From: Bacillota bacterium | Lineage (GTDB): Bacteria > Bacillota > Clostridia > Lachnospirales > Lachnospiraceae | Reading direction: 5' to 3' | NCBI GenBank assembly: GCA_023439505.1 | Contig: JAEXNR010000051.1 | Span: 1 to 64,000 of the forward strand | DNA: 64,000 bases | In this document: in pieces, positions 26,164 through 34,977 of the stretch | How positions within the stretch are numbered: position 1 is the first letter of the stretch | How the letters are laid out: the number at the start of each line of letters is the position of its first letter | Notes under the pieces: generated by a model | Seen by the model: the letters and a program-made list of their open reading frames with translations, nothing else | What the model was told of the DNA's origin: nothing | Databases searched by the model: none | Program-made: the position numbers and the translations under genes

Positions 26164-26472
26164 ATGAGAATAGAAGAACATCCGGTCCTGGGAAAACCAG
26201 TCGAAAGGCGAAGGATTGAATTTACCTGTGATGGGAGAAAACTGCAGGGAATGGAAGGAGAACCCATTGCGGCTGCTTTGCGGGCAGCAGGTGTGATGAT
26301 CCACAGATATACGAAAAAACAGCAGAAACCAAGAGGCATTTTCTGTGCGATCGGAAGATGCACGGATTGCGTTATGATTGTAGATGGCAGACCCAATGTC
26401 AGAACCTGTGTAACCCCCCTGGAAGAAGGAATGAACATACAGACGCAATATGGGTTGTCGGCAAAGGAATAA
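26164..26472 (+). CDS. (2Fe-2S)-binding subunit (HcnA-like)
   Basis: A 102-residue ferredoxin-like subunit with cysteines spaced C-x4-C-x2-C-x12-C (in CAIGRCTDC and NVRTC), as in the small subunit of HcnABC-type and D-hydroxyproline dehydrogenase-type complexes. It would carry electrons from the flavin subunit encoded next. GGAGG lies seven bases before the ATG. It is very similar to the gene at 62621, making two paralogous sets in the window. Confidence 0.85.
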   Translation: MRIEEHPVLGKPVERRRIEFTCDGRKLQGMEGEPIAAALRAAGVMIHRYTKKQQKPRGIFCAIGRCTDCVMIVDGRPNVRTCVTPLEEGMNIQTQYGLSAKE

Positions 26473-26485
26473 CAGAAGGAAGGGA

Positions 26486-28069
26486 ATGTCTATGAAAAGA
26501 TATGATCTAATCATAATCGGTGCGGGTCCGGCAGGCTTGTCCGCAGCCATTGAAGGTGCGAAAAGAGGAATGAAGGTGGCTGTATTTGATGAAAATGCAA
26601 AGCCCGGAGGACAGCTCTTTAAACAAATTCATAAATTTTTTGGCTCTAAAGAACATAAAGCGAAAATCAGAGGTTTTATAATCGGAGAAGAACTGTTAAA
26701 GGAAGCTGCGAATTATGGAGTAAATGTGATTTTAAACGCAGCAGTGATCGGATTATATCAGGACAGGGAAATCACAGTCAGAATCGGAGATGAAGTGCTC
26801 CATTATAAAGGAGATACCATTATAGTAGCAACGGGAGCCTCAGAAAATATGGTTGTTTTTGATGGCTGGACCTTACCGGGCGTGATTGGTGCAGGTGCGG
26901 CACAGACGATGATGAATCTGCATCATGTTCAACCGGGAAAGAAAGTGCTGATGCTGGGGTCAGGTAATGTAGGATTGGTCGTAAGCTATCAGCTGATGCA
27001 GGCGGGGTGTGAGGTTGCTGCAATTGTGGATGCGGCTCCTAAAATCGGCGGCTATGGTGTTCATGCGGCAAAGGTGGCAAGATGCGGTGTTCCCTTTTAT
27101 CTTTCCCATACCATAATCAAGGCTGAAGGAGAAGAACATGTAACCGGTGTTACCATTGGCGAAGTTGACAGCAGCTGGCAGGTGGTGGATGGAAGCCAGA
27201 AGCATTTTGAAGTAGATACCATCTGTCTTGCCGTTGGCTTATCTCCAATGTCCCAGCTTTTATCCATGGCAGGCTGCCAAATGAAGGATACACCCCTGGG
27301 CTGCCTTCCCGAATGTGATGATGTAGGTGCAACCAGTATTCCCGGAATTTATGCTGCAGGTGATGTCTCTGGAATTGAAGAAGCAAGTTCCGCAATGATT
27401 GAGGGACGGATTGCGGGAATTGCAGCCGCACAGCATCTCGGCTTTATGGAGGAAGAGGAGAAAGAGAAAGCAATTATGATTCAGGAGAAAGCATTGATCT
27501 GCTTGCGCCAGGGAATGTTTGCTCCGGGTAACAGGGGAAAAGAAATTGCAAAGACAGAAGAAGGTATTGATGTCTCCCGGAGCCTGCTCAAAAAAGGTTA
27601 TGTGGATGAGACAGAGATAGACAGATTTCCGGGTGTTACAAGGAAGAGGGGTCTTCACCCCGTCATTGAATGCACTCAGAATATTCCCTGCAATCCTTGT
27701 CAGGATGCCTGTGTAAAGCACTGCATTAAGATCGGGGATAAGATAACCTCACTTCCGGTGCTTGATGAGGAAAGGGAGTGTACCGGTTGCGGAATGTGTG
27801 TTTCGGCCTGTTCGGGGCAGGCTATCTTTCTTGTGGATGAGACGTATGAACCGGGATATGCTTTGGTTACCATTCCGTATGAATTTCTTCCAATGCCGCA
27901 AAAAGGGGATTTGGGAGAGGCTTATGATCGTAGCGGAACTCCGGTCGGTGAGGCAGAAATAGTCAGTGTGAAATCCTCCAAGGCCTTTGACCATACCAAT
28001 CTATTGACCATGAAAGTAACATCAGACATGGCTATGAGAGCCAGATTCTTTAAATTAAGGGAGGACTGA
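26486..28069 (+). CDS. FAD/NAD-binding oxidoreductase with Fe-S C-terminus (HcnB-like)
   Basis: A 527-residue flavoprotein. FAD site IIIGAGPAGLSAA is at the start, a second dinucleotide site is in MLGSGNVGLVVSY, and AAGDVSGIEEASSAMIEGR closes the FAD fold. After about residue 380 comes a Cys-rich tail with C-x5-C-x2-C-x3-C-x3-C and CTGCGMCVSAC, a 4Fe-4S ferredoxin motif. This matches the alpha subunit of multi-component amine or imino-acid dehydrogenases. An earlier start at 26450 overlaps the previous gene; GAAGGAAGGG just upstream favours 26486 (or ATG 26492). Substrate unknown. Confidence 0.85.
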   Translation: MSMKRYDLIIIGAGPAGLSAAIEGAKRGMKVAVFDENAKPGGQLFKQIHKFFGSKEHKAKIRGFIIGEELLKEAANYGVNVILNAAVIGLYQDREITVRIGDEVLHYKGDTIIVATGASENMVVFDGWTLPGVIGAGAAQTMMNLHHVQPGKKVLMLGSGNVGLVVSYQLMQAGCEVAAIVDAAPKIGGYGVHAAKVARCGVPFYLSHTIIKAEGEEHVTGVTIGEVDSSWQVVDGSQKHFEVDTICLAVGLSPMSQLLSMAGCQMKDTPLGCLPECDDVGATSIPGIYAAGDVSGIEEASSAMIEGRIAGIAAAQHLGFMEEEEKEKAIMIQEKALICLRQGMFAPGNRGKEIAKTEEGIDVSRSLLKKGYVDETEIDRFPGVTRKRGLHPVIECTQNIPCNPCQDACVKHCIKIGDKITSLPVLDEERECTGCGMCVSACSGQAIFLVDETYEPGYALVTIPYEFLPMPQKGDLGEAYDRSGTPVGEAEIVSVKSSKAFDHTNLLTMKVTSDMAMRARFFKLRED

Positions 28070-28071
28070 AT

Positions 28072-28401
28072 ATGAGTAACGTACAAGACCGTTCCCTGGA
28101 TATCGGTGAATTTATTTCACAGCCGGATGACGATATGATCATCTGCCGGTGTGAAGAGATTACCAAAGGAGAAATCAGAAGAGCTGTACATGACGGGATG
28201 TATACTATGACAGAAGTCAGGCGGTTTCTTCGAACCGGGATGGGACTTTGCCAGGGACAGACCTGCAGCAGACTGGTGAAATCCATCGTGGCGAGAGAAC
28301 TTAAAATAGCACAGAGTGAACTGGAACCGGCAATGGTAAGAGCACCTATGAGGCCTATTGAAATGAAAGTCTTTGGCAATGAGGGAAAGGAGGCAAAGTA
28401 G
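28072..28401 (+). CDS. BFD-like (2Fe-2S) protein
   Basis: A 109-residue protein with the Fer2_BFD motif: CRCEEITKGEIRRAV and, 32 residues on, GLCQGQTCS, giving CxC and CxxxxC ligands. Such domains are often fused to the C-terminus of the HcnB-like flavoprotein; here it is a separate gene two bases after it. It would shuttle electrons within the same complex. Its stop is followed one base later by the DAO gene. Confidence 0.85.
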   Translation: MSNVQDRSLDIGEFISQPDDDMIICRCEEITKGEIRRAVHDGMYTMTEVRRFLRTGMGLCQGQTCSRLVKSIVARELKIAQSELEPAMVRAPMRPIEMKVFGNEGKEAK

Positions 28402-28402
28402 A

Positions 28403-29530
28403 ATGGGAGTTACTGCACAGGTTGTGATGATCGGCGGAGGAATTATTGGAAATGCAACAGCATATTATCTGGCAAAGAAAGGCTGCTCCGTCGTTGTTCT
28501 TGAAAAGGCAGATCATATGGGAAATGGTGGATCCAGCAGAAACGGCGGGGGTGTTAGGCAATCAGGAAGGGATCCGAGAGAGCTTCCCCTGGCTATGTAT
28601 GGTGTGAAAAACCTGTGGCCCACTCTTTCAGAAGAACTGGAGATGGACGTTGAATATTATCAGGAAGGAAATCTTCGTCTTGGTAAGACACAAAGACATC
28701 TTGGCATACTGGAGAACCTGACCAAAAGTGCTTCCTCCCTTGGACTGGGGGTAACCATGATTGGTAAAGACCGGGCAAGGGAAATCTGCCCCTATCTCTC
28801 GGAGGAAGTCATTGGTGCCAGCTGGTGTCCCACGGATGGTCATGCAAATCCGATGCTGGCGACCCTGGCATATTATAGGAAGGCAAGACAGCTTGGTGCC
28901 CGCTTTATTACCGGTGAGAAGGTTACTGAGATACGGAAAATAAAAGGGAAAGCAAGGATTGTGGTCACAGAGCATAATCAATATGAGGCGGATACCATAA
29001 TACTTGCCGCAGGATACGAAAGCCGGAATATCGCGGCAACCATTGGAATTGATATACCGATGACCCGGGCATTGCTGGAAGCCCTGGTAACAGAAGCGCA
29101 GCCCTCCATGTTTTATCAGATGTTAGGCACGGCGGATGCGGATTTTTATGGACATCAAAGTACCCATGGTTCATTTGTATTCGGAGGTTCCTCCGGTTTT
29201 GAAGACTATAATAAGGATAATGGAACCCCCCTGACCAACAGTATGACCGCCTCCTGTATCTGCAGAGGCATTATGAAATATTTTCCCTGCTTATCTGATG
29301 CCAAAATTGTAAGGACCTGGGCAGGCTGGATCGATGTATGTGCAGATCATATACCGGTAATCAGTAAAGTAGATGAAGTTCCGGGATTCATTCTTGCCTG
29401 TGGGTTTTCCGGGCACGGGTTTGGAATAGCACCCACTGTTGGTACCATTTTATCGCAGATGGCCATTGGGGAGGAGACAGCCTTAGGGATCAGTGATTTT
29501 AGATATGACAGGTTTCAGGCAAAGATATAG
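28403..29530 (+). CDS. FAD-dependent amine/amino-acid dehydrogenase (DAO family)
   Basis: A 375-residue flavoprotein with the FAD motif MIGGGIIGNATAYYLAKKG at the N-terminus and GFSGHGFGIAPTVG near the C-terminus, typical of the sarcosine oxidase beta/D-amino-acid dehydrogenase family. It is the likely catalytic subunit that oxidises a C-N bond to an imine. The frame extends upstream to a TTG at 28373, but AAGGAGG at 28387-28393 and ATG 28403 are better. Together with the three preceding genes it forms an alpha/beta/gamma dehydrogenase resembling D-hydroxyproline dehydrogenase; the true substrate is unknown. Confidence 0.85.
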   Translation: MGVTAQVVMIGGGIIGNATAYYLAKKGCSVVVLEKADHMGNGGSSRNGGGVRQSGRDPRELPLAMYGVKNLWPTLSEELEMDVEYYQEGNLRLGKTQRHLGILENLTKSASSLGLGVTMIGKDRAREICPYLSEEVIGASWCPTDGHANPMLATLAYYRKARQLGARFITGEKVTEIRKIKGKARIVVTEHNQYEADTIILAAGYESRNIAATIGIDIPMTRALLEALVTEAQPSMFYQMLGTADADFYGHQSTHGSFVFGGSSGFEDYNKDNGTPLTNSMTASCICRGIMKYFPCLSDAKIVRTWAGWIDVCADHIPVISKVDEVPGFILACGFSGHGFGIAPTVGTILSQMAIGEETALGISDFRYDRFQAKI

Positions 29531-29584
29531 AAAAGTAAATCATTATAGTTCTGATTTTTACTATTTTTTATTATTTGAGTTTTG

Positions 29585-29590
29585 TATACT
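29585..29590 (+). promoter_or_regulatory. Candidate -10 box before the APC permease
   Basis: TATACT is the best -10 candidate between the DAO gene and the permease. No convincing -35 is seen. Confidence 0.3.
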
Positions 29591-29616
29591 ACCAACATAA
29601 CAATCTGAAAGAACCG

Positions 29617-29648
29617 ACAAAGACGTCTTTGAAAAAAGACGTCTTTTT
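29617..29648 (+). terminator. Terminator between DAO and permease genes
   Basis: AAAGACGTCTTT occurs twice (29619-29630 and 29635-29646); being self-complementary, the copies pair into a 12-bp stem with a GAAA loop, followed by TTTG. If the TATACT upstream is a promoter, it lies in the permease leader and could attenuate. Confidence 0.8.
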
Positions 29649-29669
29649 GTTGTGATTTAGAAATTTAAG

Positions 29670-29696
29670 TGTCGCAAATGCGGCAGACGGGAGGAT
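29670..29696 (+). promoter_or_regulatory. Leader hairpin/SD motif before the permease
   Basis: TGTCGC-AAAT-GCGGCA forms the same small hairpin as before codB, then GGGAGG at the ribosome site. This is the second permease in the window with this leader. Confidence 0.4.
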
Positions 29697-29699
29697 ATT

Positions 29700-31109
29700 A
29701 TGAATGTGAAGAAATTAGGGCTTGGAAGTGCTATATCCGTATGTGTCGGATTGATTGTTGCAACAACCTGTCTCCTCTCCCTGGGATTGGGAATCGGTCT
29801 TGCAGGAAAAGGGTTTATCCTTGCAATGTTTATCGTGATTGTATTAAATATCTTTCTGGCATTTTCCTTTGGTGAACTGCATGGAATGATGCCGGGAGTA
29901 GAGGGCGGACTCGGACAGTATACATTGGTGGGTTTAGGCCCTGTGCCTTCCATCGTATCAAATCTCTCCGCATATGTTATTACGAATATCCTGGCAGGTT
30001 CGGTGGAGCTGTCTATGTGTGGTATGATCCTGCATCAGACGTTCCTAAAAGGAGTACCCGCTGTTATTATCAGCGTTGCCATCCTTTTTATACTGACCTT
30101 TGTTAATTACCTTGGCGTTGATATTTTTTCTAAAATTCAGAATTTTGTCGTGGTATTATTAATTGGATCGTTGGTGCTTCTGGGATTAATCAGTGCTTTT
30201 AAATTAGGAACAGGAGTGCTTGTGGACGCAGCGGTGCAACAGCCGGTGGTTACAGGGTTTGGCGGAATCGTTTCCTTATCAGCGCTTGCCTTCTGGTTAT
30301 TTATCGGAATTGAGTTTGTTATTCCGATATCAAAGGATTTGAAAAATCCCAAGAGAGATGTTCCTCTGGCAATGATTCTTGGGATTGTCATTCTCTTTAT
30401 CGTACAGAGTCTTATCGGGATCGGAATGACGAATTATGTAACACTGGAAGAATTGGCAAGCAGTGAGGTGCCGCATATGGTATTTGCAGAACATGTTCTT
30501 GGCAAGACCGGAACTTACTGGATGGCAATTGTAACAATTCTGGCAGGTGTAAGTACAATTAATACTGTTCTTGCAAGTGTTACCAGAATACTCAGTGGTA
30601 TGGCAAAAGCCCAGCTGATGCCCGAAATTTTTCAGAAAAAGAACAAGAAGGAAATTCCTGTTACCGGATTGTTTGTCATGGCTGCTGTGATTTCTATCAT
30701 ATTAATCACCGGCTTTGCCAACAGCTCGGGGCTGGTTAATCTCTTACTTGCAGCCTCCTGTTTCTGGCTTACCTCTTATATTTTGGTAAATATCACTGTT
30801 CTGGTATTAAGAAGAAGATATCCGGAGGCTGAGGGTCGAAACAAGAAGCTAACCTTATTTGGAATCCCTCAAATCATCGGAATCATTGGTAATATCTATA
30901 TGATATGGAATATTGCAGAAGGGGACGCCAGAATCTTTATCTACAAACTCTACTTTGCCTTATTGGTGGTCATGGTAACCTTTGCCTTGATCTGGGTAAA
31001 AGTAATCAAGAGAGCGCCTGCTTTTAAATGTGCCACATTAGATGAAATTAATGATGTGAAACTTGAAGGAAATGAATCTTCTTTTATAGACACAATCCCG
31101 GAAGTTTAA
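29700..31109 (+). CDS. APC-family amino acid permease
   Basis: A 469-residue integral membrane protein with about 12 hydrophobic segments of the amino acid-polyamine-organocation superfamily. GLGSAISVCVGLIVATTCLL near the N-terminus and FWLFIGIEFVIPISKDLKNP in the middle are family features. It follows the dehydrogenase genes and probably imports their amino or imino substrate. GGGAGG precedes the ATG. A strong terminator follows. Confidence 0.85.
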   Translation: MNVKKLGLGSAISVCVGLIVATTCLLSLGLGIGLAGKGFILAMFIVIVLNIFLAFSFGELHGMMPGVEGGLGQYTLVGLGPVPSIVSNLSAYVITNILAGSVELSMCGMILHQTFLKGVPAVIISVAILFILTFVNYLGVDIFSKIQNFVVVLLIGSLVLLGLISAFKLGTGVLVDAAVQQPVVTGFGGIVSLSALAFWLFIGIEFVIPISKDLKNPKRDVPLAMILGIVILFIVQSLIGIGMTNYVTLEELASSEVPHMVFAEHVLGKTGTYWMAIVTILAGVSTINTVLASVTRILSGMAKAQLMPEIFQKKNKKEIPVTGLFVMAAVISIILITGFANSSGLVNLLLAASCFWLTSYILVNITVLVLRRRYPEAEGRNKKLTLFGIPQIIGIIGNIYMIWNIAEGDARIFIYKLYFALLVVMVTFALIWVKVIKRAPAFKCATLDEINDVKLEGNESSFIDTIPEV

Positions 31110-31143
31110 ACAGGGATAGAATTCATAAGAACGTAATTATGTG

Positions 31144-31183
31144 AAAGAAAGCGGAACGTAAAAAGCTTTTCCGCTTTCTTTTT
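31144..31183 (+). terminator. Permease terminator
   Basis: AAAGAAAGCGGAA and TTCCGCTTTCTTT pair, followed by TTTT. A second hairpin GTGTGCC/GGCACAC comes directly after. Confidence 0.85.
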
Positions 31184-31229
31184 GCGTGTGCCAGTTGGGC
31201 ACACGTACTCACATGTGAACTTTGATTTC

Positions 31230-31244
31230 ATATGATAATCATAT
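31230..31244. promoter_or_regulatory. Perfect 15-bp palindrome before the BBE-type gene
   Basis: ATATGAT-A-ATCATAT is a 7-1-7 inverted repeat containing TGATAATCA, the centre of many Fur-family boxes. It follows TTGATT (31222-31227), a possible -35, and lies about 80 bases before the start. Confidence 0.4.
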
Positions 31245-31323
31245 ATGACATATTTCGATAAAAACTATGTTTTTTGAAAAGGCTTCAAATATGAATCAAC
31301 TAAGGGAAGGAGCAGAGGTAAAA

Positions 31324-32871
31324 ATGAGTGATTTTCTATGCGGGCTGACCGGAAGAATTGTTTTGCCGTTTGAACCCGAGTATCAGGAGGACAGACAGGG
31401 ATTTAACAGAGCAATTCAACAATATCCTCTGATCATAGTATATTGCGAGAATAAGAGTGATGTCTCCAATGCTGTGATCTGGGCAATAAAACATCAGATT
31501 CCCATTCGAATACGCAGCGGTGGACATAATTATGAAGGTTATTCCAATGGCAACTGTACGATAGTAATTGACATCAGTAGTCTTAACCGTATGATAATCG
31601 ATGAAAACAGCAACACCCTTTATGCCGAGGGAGGCGTAACCAATGAGCAGGTCTATCAATTTGTAGGAACAAAAGGATATCCATTTCCCGGCGGAACCTG
31701 TCCAACAGTGGGTGTAAGCGGATATGCACTTGGAGGCGGATGGGGATTATCCTGCCGTTATTTTGGTCTTGGCTGTGACAGCCTTTTGGAGATAGAGATG
31801 GTGAGTGCGGCAGGGGAAGTCTTGAAGGCAAATGAGTGTCTTAATCCGGACCTATACTGGGCTGTCAGAGGTGCAGGAGGGGGAAACTACGGAATTATTG
31901 TAGCAATGAAATTCGGACTTCCATCAAAGGTGGATCAGGTTACACTGATTGAGATTGACTATCTCAGAGTCAGTGAGAGAGAACAGGAGTCCTTTCTGTT
32001 TCTTTGGCAGAAGTGGTTGAAAGGTGCAGACAGAAGAACAACGTTAATATCCAGAATTTATAATTCAAAAGCAGATGGACTTGCCATGCTGGTCAGAGGT
32101 ATCTTCTATGGCAGACCGGAGGAAGCAAAAAAAATCATGGCTGATTTTCTGGCATTAAAAGGGGCAATGTACAGATTTTCTTATGTGTCTTTTCTGGAAG
32201 CTGTCACGATCATCGGAAGCGCATATCCGCCATATGAAAGATTTCAATCGGTAAGTCGTTTTGTGACACAGGATTTTAACTGTATTGAAATCCCACAGAT
32301 CACCGCATTAATCAGAAAACGACCAAAAGGATCGGTTTTTACAGGGTTATCCATGTATGCCCTTGGAGGCAAGGTATCCGAAGTTGGTCAGGATGATACG
32401 GCCTTCTTCTATCGGCGGGCAAACTATATCATCTGGCTTGAGACGATCTGGGAGGAGAAAAAGTATGCACAGGATAACAGACAGTGGATCAAAAGGCAAT
32501 TCCCCACACTGGCGATGTTTACGAGAGGCTCCTATGTCAACTTCCCTTATCGGGGGCTTCCTAATTATCTGAAAGAATATTATGGAACACATGTCGACAG
32601 ATTAGAGATGATTAAGCGGAGATACGATCCATGTAATGTGTTTTCCTATCCGCAGGGTCTGATGGAAGAAGGCAATGAAAAGCCATGTTCCCTTGAAGAA
32701 AAACAAAGTCTGTCCTTCTTAAAGCAAAGAGGAGGAAAGCCTGTGAAAACAGTTCCCGAACAATCCACGTACAGAGGATTTCGTTATGTTATAAAAGGAG
32801 AAGATGGGCAGGAGATCGGGGGCTGTAAAAAGAGCAAACAGCATAAGGATTGGAACAAAGATTGGAAGTAA
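31324..32871 (+). CDS. FAD-linked oxidoreductase, BBE family
   Basis: A 515-residue flavoprotein of the PCMH/berberine-bridge-enzyme type. RSGGHNYEGYS gives His68, the usual 8-alpha-N-linked flavin site, and PGGTCPTVGVSGYALGGGWG gives Cys126, the 6-S-cysteinyl site, so a doubly covalent FAD is predicted. The C-terminal BBE motif RYDPCNVFSYPQG follows YYGTHVDRL. Such enzymes oxidise sugars, alcohols or alkaloids, generally using oxygen; its presence in a presumed anaerobe is unusual. An upstream ATG at 31267 exists, but AAGGAG and AGAGG lie right before 31324. About 55 residues after the BBE motif are a basic tail. Confidence 0.85.
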   Translation: MSDFLCGLTGRIVLPFEPEYQEDRQGFNRAIQQYPLIIVYCENKSDVSNAVIWAIKHQIPIRIRSGGHNYEGYSNGNCTIVIDISSLNRMIIDENSNTLYAEGGVTNEQVYQFVGTKGYPFPGGTCPTVGVSGYALGGGWGLSCRYFGLGCDSLLEIEMVSAAGEVLKANECLNPDLYWAVRGAGGGNYGIIVAMKFGLPSKVDQVTLIEIDYLRVSEREQESFLFLWQKWLKGADRRTTLISRIYNSKADGLAMLVRGIFYGRPEEAKKIMADFLALKGAMYRFSYVSFLEAVTIIGSAYPPYERFQSVSRFVTQDFNCIEIPQITALIRKRPKGSVFTGLSMYALGGKVSEVGQDDTAFFYRRANYIIWLETIWEEKKYAQDNRQWIKRQFPTLAMFTRGSYVNFPYRGLPNYLKEYYGTHVDRLEMIKRRYDPCNVFSYPQGLMEEGNEKPCSLEEKQSLSFLKQRGGKPVKTVPEQSTYRGFRYVIKGEDGQEIGGCKKSKQHKDWNKDWK

Positions 32872-32889
32872 GATTGGAAGTAAGATAGA

Positions 32890-32951
32890 GGCAGGAATAA
32901 TATCTCATGCAATTGCCGGGCTTTATGACGTGAGCTGGAATTATTCCTGCC
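32890..32951. other. Inverted repeat between converging genes
   Basis: GGCAGGAATAAT and ATTATTCCTGCC are perfect 12-base arms with 38 bases between. It lies between the converging BBE and C39-like genes and may terminate both weakly, though no T-run is present. Confidence 0.5.
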
Positions 32952-32989
32952 AGAATTATCAGTGATACCTGGCGATACCAAGGATTACA

Positions 32990-33589
32990 TTATTCCATAT
33001 ATTTTATTTCCTCAGGCTTGTAGATGTTTGTTAACTTCTTGTGCTGTATAATAATTGCACTGAAGGTCAGGTGATTACCAGCCTGGTCCAGGGAATGCCA
33101 GCGTTTGGGCAGGTCGGAATACGTAACATAAGTATAGTTTCCCAAAGTAAACGGATCCATGAATATGATTTGATTCTCCTGATATCCACAGGCTATCACA
33201 TAATGGGAATCCCTCCAGACATAAGGATATGCAATATCATCCTCTTTCCAGGCTTGAAGCAATAACATTGGGGTAATCCCTTTATTGATATAATTTTTCA
33301 GTGCTTCTATCTCTAGGTCGGCTTGAAGAACTGCCTGAAACTTAAGCATTTGTAAAAAGCGGATAATTTCATGGTAATCTGTGCCAAAAAATGGTTTTTG
33401 TTTTAACATTTCAATCAGCAGGTCCTGACGATAGGTAATTCCATAACTGGCCAGAATGGACTGTACACATGCCACGCCGCAGGTATAAGGGGTCTCCTGA
33501 TAGCATAACGGAACAGGAATAAAATGGGGACCATGTGCATGCGTAAATGATTTAATGGCATTCTTAATTTTCTTAGAATCTTCGGTCAT
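32990..33589 (-). CDS. C39-like peptidase family protein
   Basis: A 199-residue papain-fold protein of the C39 type. The putative nucleophile is in QETPYTCGVACVQSIL, the His in DSHYVIACGY and an Asp in MDPFTLG. It has no signal peptide or transporter domain. AAAGGAG precedes the ATG on the minus strand. Such stand-alone C39-like proteins are common in Firmicutes, and the substrate is not known. It lies 26 kb from the RiPP cluster, so no link is claimed. Confidence 0.75.
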   Translation of the reverse strand: MTEDSKKIKNAIKSFTHAHGPHFIPVPLCYQETPYTCGVACVQSILASYGITYRQDLLIEMLKQKPFFGTDYHEIIRFLQMLKFQAVLQADLEIEALKNYINKGITPMLLLQAWKEDDIAYPYVWRDSHYVIACGYQENQIIFMDPFTLGNYTYVTYSDLPKRWHSLDQAGNHLTFSAIIIQHKKLTNIYKPEEIKYME

Positions 33590-33816
33590 GAATTATAACT
33601 CCTTTCCATTATATGGGTTACAGTACATTATATGATAATTTGTCGAAAAAGTGTTTTCATAGGCAGCTTTTGTCTCTAAGGACTATAGGGCCAATGTCAG
33701 GAGAACATCCATATCAATGTATAAAATAATAAAAGGACAATGGGTCCAGGAATGTCTCAGAACTATGTTAAATATATTTTTAGTAAATAGGTCGCGGGAG
33801 AAACTAAAAAGCAGAG

Positions 33817-34626
33817 ATGAAGAAGATCGATTATAAGAGGATCATTTTGTTTGTGGCGGTATTTACCTTTATGTATTTTTTTGGAGGAGGAATCGCTATT
33901 CTGGCAAATGCTTATGAGAATGATAAGTTGAAAGAAACCAACGGAGAGAACTGGGGTCTTGGCTTTTCAACGGAGGGAGTACCGCCCACTGGAAATGCAA
34001 CGGCAGATGAGTTGAAAAAGTATGGTGCCTATTATATTGGAGATACAGGGAAAAAGGTAATTTATCTGACCTTTGATGCCGGGTATGAAAATGGATATAC
34101 CCCTGCTATTTTGGATGCACTAAAAAAGCATAATGTGCATGTGACCTTTTTCTTAGTGGGAAATTACATTAAAACAAGTCCTGAACTTGTAAAGCGGATG
34201 CTGGAAGAAGGTCATAATGTTGCAAATCATACCTATTCCCATCCCAACATGTCCTGTATTGCATCCAAAGATGCATTTGCCAAAGAACTGGGGGACCTGG
34301 AGAAGGAATTTGAGGCGGTTACCGGACAGAAGATGATCAAATATTACCGTCCTCCCCAGGGAAAATACAGTACCAATAACTTAAAAATGGCACAAGAGCT
34401 AGGGTATAAAACATTCTTTTGGAGCCTGGCATATGTTGACTGGTATAATGATAAACAACCCACAAAGGAACAGGCCTTTAAGAAGTTGTTGGGAAGAATC
34501 CACCCGGGTGCAATTGTACTATTACACAGCACTTCGAAAACCAATTCAGAAATACTGGATGAACTGCTTACGAAGTGGGAGGAGATGGGATACAGCTTTG
34601 CAACATTAGATCAATTGGTACAATAA
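33817..34626 (+). CDS. pdaA: Polysaccharide deacetylase, PdaA-like (spore cortex)
   Basis: A 269-residue protein with an N-terminal signal/anchor segment (8-28) and an NodB-type deacetylase domain. Motifs: TFDAGYENG (catalytic base Asp region), HTYSHPN (metal His), YRPPQGKYS and LLHS. The stretch WGLGFSTEGVPPTGNATADELKKY is diagnostic of PdaA, which deacetylates N-acetylmuramic acid to allow muramic delta-lactam formation in spore cortex. It supports a spore-forming host. The ribosome site is weak. The gene stands alone. Confidence 0.85.
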   Translation: MKKIDYKRIILFVAVFTFMYFFGGGIAILANAYENDKLKETNGENWGLGFSTEGVPPTGNATADELKKYGAYYIGDTGKKVIYLTFDAGYENGYTPAILDALKKHNVHVTFFLVGNYIKTSPELVKRMLEEGHNVANHTYSHPNMSCIASKDAFAKELGDLEKEFEAVTGQKMIKYYRPPQGKYSTNNLKMAQELGYKTFFWSLAYVDWYNDKQPTKEQAFKKLLGRIHPGAIVLLHSTSKTNSEILDELLTKWEEMGYSFATLDQLVQ

Positions 34627-34653
34627 CTCCTCCATCCATTACAAAGGGAAATC

Positions 34654-34753
34654 AAATGACGGCGTTGAATATCAGCATAAATTCATACTTCTTTAACCCG
34701 AAGTTAAGGTTAAGGGAGATGGCAAACTGTTGATATCAAAGGCCGTCATTTTA
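34654..34753 (+). other. Long inverted-repeat structure after pdaA
   Basis: AAATGACGGC (34654-34663) pairs with GCCGTCATTT (34742-34751), TTGAATATCA with TTGATATCAA nearby, and TTAACC with GGTTAA inside, giving a folded element of about 100 bases. It may be the pdaA terminator or a structured RNA. The rest of 34627-34977 shows no gene. Confidence 0.5.
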
Positions 34754-34977
34754 TATGGTCATTCTTAAGCGATTGGCATCGTATCGTGGTATACAGTGGA
34801 GAGAAATTATCCGATGGAATTCTTAAGAATAGTTAAATTATTACATTATGACCATAATTTGACATAAATTAGGGATACGATTTTGTAAAGTGCATGTGTA
34901 AAAGACGAATTATTAACATGCAGAATGAAATGACAGGATATGATTAGGAATTTAACGATTAAGTAAGGAGGGATGGT

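Noticed and set aside
32990..33589. C39-like protein as the leader peptidase of the RiPP cluster
   Set aside because: It is 26 kb away on the other strand, with unrelated neighbours; the adjacent subtilase is a better candidate.
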